NCBI GenBank assembly: GCA_945833995.1
Contig: CAMAGM010000013.1
Span: forward strand, 1 to 33,515
Length of the DNA stretch: 33,515 nt
Direction of reading: 5' to 3'
From: an uncultured Prevotella sp.
GTDB taxonomy: Bacteria; Bacteroidota; Bacteroidia; Bacteroidales; Bacteroidaceae
Shown: positions 9,601 to 15,434 of the stretch, in pieces
Layout of the letters: every line of letters starts with the position of its first letter
Position numbering within the stretch: the first letter of the stretch is position 1
Made by a program: the position numbers and the translations under genes
Notes under the pieces: model-generated
The model's database searches: none
What the model was told of the DNA's origin: nothing
The model's input: only the letters and a program-made list of their open reading frames with translations

Positions 9601-10616
9601 GCCTGGACCTTACCAACTCGCTCGTACTGCTGCACCATGGCAGCATCGTGGCAAAGAACAACGAGAAGGGTGGGGGCTCGACATTCACCGTCACCATTCC
9701 GCTTGGCAACGCACACCTGCGCGAGGACGAGATGATGTCGGAGACGGAGATGGCAGACAACAGCAACAGCATTGTCAACCTGCTTGAGGAGTCGTACGAG
9801 GAGCAGGCGGACATTGACGAGACCACAGACCAGGCGGCGCAGCAGCGTGGCAAGCGTCCGTGGGTAGTGGTCGTGGAGGACGACTTGGAGATCCAGCAAT
9901 ATCTCGCAAGGGAACTCTCCTCAAGCTTCAAGGTCACTACCTTTGGCAATGGCCAGGAGGCGCTTGGCGCAATTCTCAAGGAGGTGCCCGACATAGTGGT
10001 GAGCGACGTGATGATGCCTGTGATGGATGGCAACACGCTGTGTGCCAAGCTGAAAGGCAACATAAAGACCAACACCCTGCCAGTCATACTGCTCACGGCG
10101 AAGTCGCGCGACGAGGACAAGCTCGAAGGTCTTGAGACAGGAGCAGACGCATATATCGTGAAGCCGTTCAATCTCGACATACTGAAACGCACGATGCTGA
10201 ACCTCATAACCCTTCGCAACACCATGCGCAACAAGATGTCGGGCAATGAGAGCCAGGAGGACAAGGTTGACAATCTTGAGCTTCAGACCGCCGACGACAA
10301 ACTGATGGAGAGAGTGATGAAGGTAGTGAATAGCAATATGGGCAACCCAGAGCTGAATGTCGATTTCATTGCGCGTGAGGTTGGTCTTAGCCGTGTGCAT
10401 TTCTATCGGAAGATGAAGATGCTCACCAACCAGTCGCCCCACAACTTCGTACGCAACATACGTATGAAGCAGGCAGCACGACTCTTCGATGCGGGTCATC
10501 AGAACATCAACGACGTGATGTATGCTGTTGGCTTCAGCAACACCAGCACCTTCTCCACGGCGTTCAAGGCTGTGTATGGCGTCTCTCCAAGGGACTACAT
10601 AAAAGATAAGAATTAA
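6609..10616 (+). CDS. hybrid two-component system sensor kinase/response regulator (HTCS)
   Basis: A 1335-residue one-protein signalling system. Order of parts: signal peptide (about 1-20, ending VDAQ); a periplasmic two-propeller sensor of Reg_prop repeats (IWVSTRNGLNRYDGYNFK, later GNLWFGM, GNIWLGS, GNIWLAT, LWVGTDHGL); a Y_Y_Y domain (about 690-760); one membrane segment (about 764-786); HisKA with FFMNISHEIRTPMT and phospho-acceptor His820; HATPase (NLLSNAFKYTP, DNGEGIP, GTGIGL); a receiver with Asp1133 in VVSDVMMPVMDG; and a C-terminal AraC-type DNA-binding domain. In Bacteroidetes such proteins sense oligosaccharides and switch on polysaccharide utilisation genes. The ligand and target genes cannot be read from sequence. 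The gene ends AAG AAT TAA, part of the flank of the palindromic repeat that follows. Confidence 0.95.
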   Translation: MRTIVVLLTLLICVLPVDAQTGRLFNTDNMLSSSFVGHVYQDNDGYIWVSTRNGLNRYDGYNFKVFKKGMPGSDGMSSNYINTVIQGKDRVLFVGNQRGVQAYYNDRFHNVTLLGTRGDTIISFVSCFGNLSDGSLLIGTSGNGVFKLEGIDKARTFEPLKDIQGAKKIMEDSRKGLWVLTERNGVVAVRNGKKRRLLTDNIVKTTLMDICEDKMGRVYIATYDQGVWVKYSQNSNFVPVETTRGMHVSALYTCRNGNILLGLDGFGVAIMDPKTHQLTMNPFYSHEVDLRHAKVNSFEEDKSGNLWFGMLQKGVFMQPEKPVGFGYMGYKLGNRNEIGDCCVTSTLIDSRGLTWVGTDRDGTFVLDANHHLLRHIPEPSTVISMAEDADGNIWLGSYNRGLGYVNIANYGYTDVKIGNNERLNVFGLQIDRTGNIWLATMGTGLIRYNPKTKSTTNYKADMEAAGNRKKNGLVNDYISQINLSADQSRLYVATTMGLCCLDIDKNSWTSAFGENALHYSVNIRSVAETDGNILWYGTDDGLYRRNMTTGNTLRIGVADGMPDSGIASILRDSGKNLWVGTDHGLCQMDATTGRVVSCYYVDDGLQGNEFSDGAASMGRNGELLFGGVGGITWFNANDISMRKWNASVDITNITVNGKDISAGETSGFYTISEQTVMHSSHFDLDYGDNSFAIQLSTLTYDTPEHISYAYSINDDQWTILQPGQNEINFSHMPSGTYRFKVKAIKNNQESETKSFTVVVHSPWYRSTVAYLFYIAIVFLIVRIYFQQRKRKEQDRMRMQEHKHMEELNEAKIKFFMNISHEIRTPMTLIVSPLMTLLKEDHDPQRVGVYTTMKRNAERILHLINQIMDLRKIEKGMMKMKMRETDVIGFVADICNMFDYQARAKSITFEFVHEDESLPLWIDLSNFDKVVVNLLSNAFKYTPTGGRIVVTVSHDDKDMTLSVCDNGEGIPKDKVDKIFERFYQSNTSTNDRHLGTGIGLDLTNSLVLLHHGSIVAKNNEKGGGSTFTVTIPLGNAHLREDEMMSETEMADNSNSIVNLLEESYEEQADIDETTDQAAQQRGKRPWVVVVEDDLEIQQYLARELSSSFKVTTFGNGQEALGAILKEVPDIVVSDVMMPVMDGNTLCAKLKGNIKTNTLPVILLTAKSRDEDKLEGLETGADAYIVKPFNLDILKRTMLNLITLRNTMRNKMSGNESQEDKVDNLELQTADDKLMERVMKVVNSNMGNPELNVDFIAREVGLSRVHFYRKMKMLTNQSPHNFVRNIRMKQAARLFDAGHQNINDVMYAVGFSNTSTFSTAFKAVYGVSPRDYIKDKN

Positions 10617-10621
10617 AGAGG

Positions 10622-10712
10622 AGCCCCCTCCAGCTCCCCCAAGGGGGAGTGAAGGCTGCGCACAGTGGAAGCGCTAACGTGGCTCTCCCCCTTGGGGGAG
10701 CTGGAGGGGGCT
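10622..10712 (+). repeat. 91-bp palindromic repeat element, copy 1
   Basis: A perfect 28-bp inverted repeat (arms 10622-10649 and 10685-10712, beginning AGCCCCCTCCAGCTCCCCCA) flanks a 35-base centre. Each arm also contains its own small hairpin (CTCCCCC-AA-GGGGGAG). The element starts 5 bases after the HTCS stop and ends 20 bases before the next ATG. A second copy lies at 27004-27093 on the other strand, with a centre differing at only three positions. In both places the element has the same orientation relative to the surrounding transcript. Confidence 0.92.
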
Positions 10713-10732
10713 AAAATTAAAAATTAAGAGAT

Positions 10733-11356
10733 ATGAGGAAATCGTTTTTTATTTTGACAATGGCGTTGTTCGCCGTTGTGGCTTCTGGACAAGGTGTTTA
10801 TACGAAGCCAGTAAGCAAGGCAGCAGAGAAAGCAGCAGCAAAGTGGGTGAAAAAGGGAGAGTGGCGCAACGGGTTTGTTGCCGCCAAGCCTCACGAGTCT
10901 GTCAACGTGGTTGAATTCCAAAGTCAATACGCTAAGAACAAGGCTCAATGGGACGCAATGTTCCAATGGCTTGCCAACACCGACTTGCTCTCCATACCCA
11001 AGGGCAAACACCCAATAGAGGGCACAGGCTTGGTGGTAAGTGTTGAGGACAGCGAGAACGAGGAACTTGCGAAAAGAGGTAGTGAGAGCCACTATCATCA
11101 CATCGATTTCCAGTATGTCGTGAAGGGAAGTGAACGCTTTGGCATTATCGAGCATGAGACGAGCAAGCCAAACTGCAAGTATAAGCCCGACGTGATGCAC
11201 TACGACTACGACGAGTCGCTGACCCGCTTCTACGATTCATCACCCGACAAGTTCTTCCTCTTTTTCCCCGACGACTGGCACATAGCCAAGGTGAAGACCG
11301 ACAAGCAGGACCAGACCATAAGGGTTATTGTGGTGAAACTGGATTATGTGGAGTGA
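10733..11356 (+). CDS. exported YhcH/YjgK/YiaL (DUF386) family protein
   Basis: A 207-residue protein with an N-terminal signal peptide (about residues 1-19, MRKSFFILTMALFAVVASGQ). The core carries the family pattern: ESHYHHIDFQYVVKGSERFG, then a Y-D-Y-D-E segment, and LFFPDDWHIAKV near the C-terminus, with His and Asp residues in the positions of the cupin-like metal site. Related proteins are the EbgC beta subunit of evolved beta-galactosidase and sugar-acid anomerase-like proteins. Most relatives are ~150-residue cytoplasmic proteins, so export and the ~50-residue N-terminal extension are notable. It follows the HTCS gene, separated only by the palindromic element, and may be read through from it; no promoter was found in the gap. 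Confidence 0.85.
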   Translation: MRKSFFILTMALFAVVASGQGVYTKPVSKAAEKAAAKWVKKGEWRNGFVAAKPHESVNVVEFQSQYAKNKAQWDAMFQWLANTDLLSIPKGKHPIEGTGLVVSVEDSENEELAKRGSESHYHHIDFQYVVKGSERFGIIEHETSKPNCKYKPDVMHYDYDESLTRFYDSSPDKFFLFFPDDWHIAKVKTDKQDQTIRVIVVKLDYVE

Positions 11357-11430
11357 CGTAACCATAGGCAAAAGATGGTAGGCAGAGCAATAAAATGTGA
11401 TAAAAAGGGTGGGAATTGGAAAAAAATGTG

Positions 11431-11438
11431 TAACTTTG
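11431..11438 (+). promoter_or_regulatory. -7 box upstream of the AICAR formyltransferase gene
   Basis: TAACTTTG at 11431-11438 lies 38 bases before the ATG at 11477. No convincing TTTG is found at the expected distance upstream, so only the -7 element is clear. The 120-base gap contains nothing else recognised. Confidence 0.5.
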
Positions 11439-11476
11439 TCGCCCAAAAGAGAATAATTGACAATTAGCAATAGGAT

Positions 11477-12658
11477 ATGAAAGAATTAGCATTGAAGTAC
11501 GGATGCAATCCGAATCAGAAGCCTTCAAGGATTTACATGACAGAAGGAGAACTTCCAATTGAGGTTTTGAATGGCCGACCAGGCTACATCAATTTCCTCG
11601 ATGCCTTCAACAGTTGGCAGCTTGTGAAGGAACTGAAAGCAGCCACAGGGCTTCCCTCGGCAGCATCGTTCAAGCATGTGTCGCCTGCTGGCGCAGCAGT
11701 TGGTCTGCCTTTGAGCGACACTCTGAAGAAGATTTATTTTGTTGACGACCTGAAGGCAGAGCTCTCGCCAATAGCTTGTGCCTATGCCCGTGCGCGTGGT
11801 GCCGACCGCATGAGCTCTTACGGCGACTTTGTTGCCCTGAGCGACACATGCGACGAGGCAACCGCCTTGCTCATTAAGCGCGAGGTGAGCGACGGAGTGA
11901 TAGCTCCCGACTACACACCAGAGGCAATAGAGATTCTGAAGGCAAAGCGCAAGGGAACATACAACGTGATAAAGATTGACCCCGACTACGTGCCTGAGCC
12001 AGTGGAGCGCAAGCAGGTGTTCGGCATCACCTTCGAGCAGGGACGCAACGAGATAAAGCTCGACGACCCAGCCTTGTTTGAGAACATTCCCACTGTAAAC
12101 AAGACTTTCACCGATGAGGCAAAGCGTGACCTTATAATCTCACTCATCACACTGAAATATACACAGAGCAACTCGGTGTGCTATGTGAAGGACGGACAGG
12201 CAATAGGCATCGGTGCGGGTCAGCAGAGCCGCATCCACTGCACACGCTTGGCTGGTAACAAGGCGGACATCTGGTGGTTGCGTCAGCATCCGAAGGTGAT
12301 GAACCTGCCTTTCGTTGACAATATCCGCCGTGCCGACCGCGACAACACCATAGATGTGTATATCAGCGACGACTACGACGACGTACTGCGCGAAGGCACA
12401 TGGCAGATGTTCTTCAAGGAGAAACCTGAGGTGCTGACCCGTGAGGAGAAGAAAGAGTGGATAGCCAAGAACACTGGCGTGGCACTTGGCAGCGATGCCT
12501 TCTTCCCATTCGGCGACAACATCGAGCGTGCCCACAAGAGTGGTGTGGAGTACATTGCCCAGGCTGGCGGCTCCGTGCGCGACGACAATGTCATAGAGAC
12601 CTGCGACAAGTATGGCATTGCCATGACATTCACAGGGGTGAGGTTGTTCCATCATTAA
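11477..12658 (+). CDS. stand-alone AICAR formyltransferase (PurH C-terminal domain type)
   Basis: Transfers a formyl group from 10-formyl-tetrahydrofolate to AICAR, the penultimate step of purine synthesis. The 393-residue protein corresponds only to the formyltransferase part of PurH: it starts at LKYGCNPNQKPSRIY and has the Lys-His catalytic pair in SFKHVSPAGAAVG, the KYTQSNSVCYVKDGQAIGIG segment and a SRIHCTRLAG binding region. The N-terminal IMP cyclohydrolase domain of normal bifunctional PurH (~510-520 residues) is absent and is not encoded nearby. Similar short versions are known in other bacteria, so this is a complete protein, not a truncation. A full-length purH or separate cyclohydrolase should exist elsewhere in the genome. 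Confidence 0.92.
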   Translation: MKELALKYGCNPNQKPSRIYMTEGELPIEVLNGRPGYINFLDAFNSWQLVKELKAATGLPSAASFKHVSPAGAAVGLPLSDTLKKIYFVDDLKAELSPIACAYARARGADRMSSYGDFVALSDTCDEATALLIKREVSDGVIAPDYTPEAIEILKAKRKGTYNVIKIDPDYVPEPVERKQVFGITFEQGRNEIKLDDPALFENIPTVNKTFTDEAKRDLIISLITLKYTQSNSVCYVKDGQAIGIGAGQQSRIHCTRLAGNKADIWWLRQHPKVMNLPFVDNIRRADRDNTIDVYISDDYDDVLREGTWQMFFKEKPEVLTREEKKEWIAKNTGVALGSDAFFPFGDNIERAHKSGVEYIAQAGGSVRDDNVIETCDKYGIAMTFTGVRLFHH

Positions 12659-12661
12659 TTA

Positions 12662-12827
12662 GAGGAGTGAGGAGAGAGGAGTGTAGAGTGAGGAGAGAGG
12701 AGTGAGTAGAGAGGAGAGAGAATAGTGAGAGCCTGGATTTGATGTCGAGAAATCTGTGCAGTGCAGTAATCTCACTCCTCACTCCTCACTCCTCACTCCA
12801 CACTCCTCTCTCCTCACTCTACACTCC
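12662..12827. repeat. heptad-repeat inverted element, copy A
   Basis: After the formyltransferase stop comes a strictly seven-base periodic array (GAGGAGT, GAGGAGA, GAGGAGT, GTAGAGT, GAGGAGA...), a non-repetitive core (about 12730-12763) and the array again on the opposite strand. A 27-bp perfect inverted match joins 12678-12704 with 12801-12827. The core borders GAGAATAGTGAG and CAGTAATCTCAC recur, inverted, at 31461-31504. The rest of the gap to 12847 is A-rich leader. Confidence 0.88.
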
Positions 12828-12847
12828 ACAAAAAAAGTAATATAGTT

Positions 12848-13036
12848 ATGAGCGACATTGATGATATAATTGCAGGTGGGGGCTTGGTGTTCAAGGGAGC
12901 ACCGAAGGGTGACCCTAATGCCGGTAAGGTGAAGACCAAGGCGAAGAAAAAGAAATATATCACCGGTGCCCATGGTAGCGGGTCGGCACGTCAGAAAGCG
13001 AAATATCGTGAGCAGCGGGCCAACCGGCACAAATAA
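12848..13036 (+). CDS. small basic hypothetical protein (62 aa)
   Basis: No family is recognised. The 62-residue product starts MSDIDDIIAGGGLVFKG and then turns strongly basic, with KVKTKAKKKKYITGAHGSG and a C-terminal RQKAKYREQRANRHK. It has no signal peptide or membrane segment, and the basic tail could bind nucleic acid or a ribosome-like surface (inference only). Support for a real gene: ATG in an A-rich leader, codon use like the neighbours, a clean fit between the repeat element and yraN (15 bases after its stop), and no competing gene. The opposing frame partly translates the heptad repeats and looks like a shadow. Confidence 0.55.
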   Translation: MSDIDDIIAGGGLVFKGAPKGDPNAGKVKTKAKKKKYITGAHGSGSARQKAKYREQRANRHK

Positions 13037-13051
13037 TCCTACAAAGGGCTT

Positions 13052-13453
13052 ATGGCTGACCACAACATATTAGGCAAATGGGGCGAGGAGGCTGCTGCCG
13101 ACCATCTGCGCAAAGAGGGTTATACCATTCTTGCACAGGACTGGAGCGTGGGGCATCGCGACATTGACATCATTGTCCAGAAAGGTAGCAACCTCATCGT
13201 GTTCGTTGAGGTCAAGACCAGAAAGTTGGGAACTTTCGTTCCTGGTGAGTTGGCTGTAGATGATAAGAAAATACACTCGTTGACCCTTGCCGCAAATAGC
13301 TACGTTAAGAGAAATCGCATCGTCTGTGACATCCGTTTTGATATTATTGCCATCTGCGGCGGTCCTGGCGACTATGAGGTAAACCATATCGAGAACGCTT
13401 TCTATCCCAAACTGTATTATGCCAGAACCTATAAAACTAATCTTAGTCGATGA
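13052..13453 (+). CDS. yraN: YraN family protein (UPF0102, endonuclease-like)
   Basis: A 133-residue protein of typical length for the UPF0102/YraN family, which has a Holliday-junction-resolvase-like PD-(D/E)XK fold. Visible motifs are NILGKWGEEAAADHLRKEGY (the family's N-terminal GE-x-x-A signature), HRDIDIIVQKG with the metal-binding Asp, and FVEVKTRK with the E-x-K catalytic pair. Its exact function is unproven. The end of the gene overlaps the start of the biotin ligase gene by 35 bases, implying translational coupling. Confidence 0.92.
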   Translation: MADHNILGKWGEEAAADHLRKEGYTILAQDWSVGHRDIDIIVQKGSNLIVFVEVKTRKLGTFVPGELAVDDKKIHSLTLAANSYVKRNRIVCDIRFDIIAICGGPGDYEVNHIENAFYPKLYYARTYKTNLSR

Positions 13454-14189
13454 GGTTGACTCTACAAACAACTTCCTACGCACCTATCGCGGTGTGGAGG
13501 GAGAGCGCATGACTGTTGTGTTGGCTGACTTTCAGACAGCAGGCAGAGGTCAGGGAGAGAATGTTTGGGAGAGCGAGCGTGGCAAAAACATAACTTTCAG
13601 CATAAAGAGCCATCCGAGGAATTTGCCCGTAGCCCGACAGTATGTCATGCTTGAGGCTGGTGCCCTTGCCGTACGCGACGCTTTGGCTGATTATGCTGAC
13701 GACATCACGATAAAATGGCCTAACGACGTTTATTATCGCGACTATAAGATTAGCGGTACGCTATCGGAATGTTCGGTGTCGAGCGCCGGCATACGCTATT
13801 GTATTCTTGGCATGGGCATCAACATCAACCAAAGGGAGTTTGTTGGCAACGCTCCAAACCCAATCTCCCTTTATGGCGTAAGGGGGGAGGAGACTGACCG
13901 TATGGAGGTTCTTCGGGCTGTAGTTGAGCGTTTTGATGCCTACCTGAAGATGGTTGACGAGGGCTGTTACGACGAGATAGACTCGCTCTACAAGTCGGCT
14001 CTTTACCGCAGAAAAGGTTTCTTCACATATATGGACGAGGGCGGCTGGTTTGAGGCGGAGTATCATGACATCCTGACAAATGGGCATCTTGTCCTGAGGC
14101 GACGTGATGGAGCCTTGAGTGAATATGCTTTTAAAGAAGTAAAGTATAGAGTGAGGAGTGAGGAGTGTGGAGTGAAGAGTGAGGAGTGA
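13419..14189 (+). CDS. birA: biotin--[acetyl-CoA-carboxylase] ligase, repeat-extended C-terminus
   Basis: Attaches biotin to the biotin carboxyl carrier protein of acetyl-CoA carboxylase and related enzymes. The 256-residue protein is the catalytic type without the N-terminal DNA-binding domain of E. coli BirA, so it should not be a repressor. Visible motifs: DEVDSTNNFLR near the N-terminus, the biotin-binding loop TAGRGQGENVWESERGKNI, KWPNDVYYRDYKISGTLSEC, and GMGININ. The start overlaps yraN by 35 bases. The last 13 residues, RVRSEECGVKSEE, are translated from a seven-base intergenic repeat, so the native stop has probably been lost or displaced and the tail is not expected to be conserved. 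Confidence 0.92.
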   Translation: MPEPIKLILVDEVDSTNNFLRTYRGVEGERMTVVLADFQTAGRGQGENVWESERGKNITFSIKSHPRNLPVARQYVMLEAGALAVRDALADYADDITIKWPNDVYYRDYKISGTLSECSVSSAGIRYCILGMGININQREFVGNAPNPISLYGVRGEETDRMEVLRAVVERFDAYLKMVDEGCYDEIDSLYKSALYRRKGFFTYMDEGGWFEAEYHDILTNGHLVLRRRDGALSEYAFKEVKYRVRSEECGVKSEE

Positions 14190-14208
14190 AGAGTGAGGAG
14201 TGAAGAGT
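14149..14208 (+). repeat. heptad direct repeat overlapping the end of birA
   Basis: Eight consecutive seven-base units from 14149 to 14204 (GAGTGAG, GAGTGAG, GAGTGTG, GAGTGAA, GAGTGAG, GAGTGAA, GAGTGAG, GAGTGAA), then GAGT and a T-run. The first six units are inside the biotin ligase frame. There is no inverted partner here, unlike the sites at 12662 and 31428. Confidence 0.9.
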
Positions 14209-14239
14209 TTTTTGAAAATTGAAATAAAAATATAATATT

Positions 14240-14950
14240 ATGGCAAAGTATAAAAGAATCCTCTTGAAGCTCAGCGGCGAGAGCCTTATGGGCAAGCAGA
14301 ATTTCGGCATCGACCCAGAGCGTCTTGCCGACTACGCACGACAGATAAAGGAAGTGAGTGAGATGGGAGTGCAGATTGGCATTGTCATCGGCGGAGGCAA
14401 TATCTTCCGTGGACTCAGTGGCTCGCAAAAGGGCTTCGACCGTGTCAAGGGCGACCAAATGGGTATGTGTGCCACGGTGATCAACTCATTGGCGTTAAGC
14501 TCCGCTTTGGGTGCCATCGGTGTAAAGACCAAGGTGCTGACAGCCATCCGCATGGAGCCTATCGGTGAGTTCTACACCAAGTGGAAGGCAATAGAGGCAA
14601 TGGAGGCAGGCTATGTCTGTATCTTCTCTGCTGGAACAGGCAGCCCTTATTTCACCACCGACACTGGCTCGTCGCTCCGTGGCATTGAGATTGAGGCCGA
14701 CGTGATGCTCAAGGGAACCCGAGTTGACGGAATCTACACCGCCGACCCAGAGAAAGACCCAACGGCTACAAAGTTCTCCGACATCACTTACGACGAGATC
14801 TACACCCGAGGACTGAAGGTGATGGACCTTACGGCTACGACAATGTGCAAGGAGAACAACCTGCCCATATATGTGTTCAACATGGATGTGGTCGGAAACT
14901 TGAGGAAAGTTATGGACGGAGAGCCAATAGGCACCTTGGTGCATAACTGA
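14240..14950 (+). CDS. pyrH: UMP kinase
   Basis: Phosphorylates UMP to UDP in pyrimidine nucleotide synthesis; hexameric bacterial amino-acid-kinase fold. The 236-residue length is typical. Motifs: YKRILLKLSGESLMG at the N-terminus (nucleotide-binding Lys and Gly), VIGGGNIFRG, DQMGMCATVINSLAL, and GTGSPYFTTDTGSSLRGIE, which is the family's UMP-binding/GTG segment. It starts 50 bases after birA, beyond the heptad repeat, in an A/T-rich leader. It converges on the DUF4834 gene, with a large inverted repeat between them. Confidence 0.97.
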   Translation: MAKYKRILLKLSGESLMGKQNFGIDPERLADYARQIKEVSEMGVQIGIVIGGGNIFRGLSGSQKGFDRVKGDQMGMCATVINSLALSSALGAIGVKTKVLTAIRMEPIGEFYTKWKAIEAMEAGYVCIFSAGTGSPYFTTDTGSSLRGIEIEADVMLKGTRVDGIYTADPEKDPTATKFSDITYDEIYTRGLKVMDLTATTMCKENNLPIYVFNMDVVGNLRKVMDGEPIGTLVHN

Positions 14951-14964
14951 AGTTGATACTTTAT

Positions 14965-15071
14965 GTTGACAAGTGTTTTTTAGTTGGCGAGTTGATATAC
15001 TGCTGCTATCTGTGGTTTGACTATCATCTCGTCAACTTGTTTACTTGTCAACTAAAAAAACACTTGTCAAC
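14965..15071. terminator. large inverted repeat between convergent pyrH and DUF4834 genes
   Basis: GTTGACAAGTG-T6-AGTTG (14965-14986) is complementary to CAACT-A7-CACTTGTCAAC (15049-15071), one base short of perfect, and pairing continues imperfectly inward (GCGAG with CTCGT). The right arm also carries a direct repeat (ACTTGTCAACTAA twice). Placed 15 bases after pyrH and 10 bases beyond the DUF4834 stop, it probably acts as a bidirectional terminator; T-runs lie inside the arms rather than after them. Confidence 0.6.
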
Positions 15072-15080
15072 TAATCTATC

Positions 15081-15431
15081 TTATTCCTCCGTAAAGTCAA
15101 CGTACTCGCCCTCGTCGGCATCGATGATCTTACGCTTTCGCTCCTCTGGTTGGCGGTTGTCGATAATCACCTTGCCGTCTTGCATGGTGGTTTGTTGGCT
15201 TTGCTGTTCGCGGTTGGGACGGGCACGGCTTGTGCGTCCACCACGGAAAGTGTATTGGCTTTGGTGGCGCGACGTTGACTGTCGCTCATATTCCTCTTCC
15301 TCGTCAAGCTCGCCCGTCGCCATTTTCCTCATGCGTCTGAGAAACCTGAGGATTATATTCACGGCGAACAGAACAATTGCGCTGACGACGACAAGTATTA
15401 TTACTATAAATAAAAGAAGACCTTTAAGCAT
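15081..15431 (-). CDS. DUF4834 family membrane protein
   Basis: A 116-residue protein with one N-terminal membrane segment (about residues 3-28, LLLFIVIILVVVSAIVLFAV) followed by a basic stretch (RFLRRMRK) and a hydrophilic Gln/Arg-rich tail ending in KRKIIDADEGEYVDFTEE. The hydrophobic anchor plus this acidic C-terminal pattern fits DUF4834, a Bacteroidetes-specific family without known function. It begins 3 bases after pssA, so it is the third gene of the phosphatidylethanolamine operon. The C-terminal motif is probably the functional part, perhaps a docking site (inference). Confidence 0.78.
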   Translation of the reverse strand: MLKGLLLFIVIILVVVSAIVLFAVNIILRFLRRMRKMATGELDEEEEYERQSTSRHQSQYTFRGGRTSRARPNREQQSQQTTMQDGKVIIDNRQPEERKRKIIDADEGEYVDFTEE

Positions 15432-15434
15432 TGC

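Noticed and set aside
10622..10712. Simple intrinsic terminator after the HTCS gene
   Set aside because: The arms are far longer than needed, no T-run follows, and a near-identical copy with a conserved centre exists elsewhere, so it is better treated as a repeat element, though it may still affect termination.
12662..12827. CRISPR array
   Set aside because: The units are seven bases long and contiguous, with no spacers of regular length and no cas genes nearby.
12779..13063. Minus-strand open frame over the 62-residue gene
   Set aside because: Its C-terminus is translated heptad repeat and the rest lacks any pattern; the plus-strand frame fits the local gene order better.
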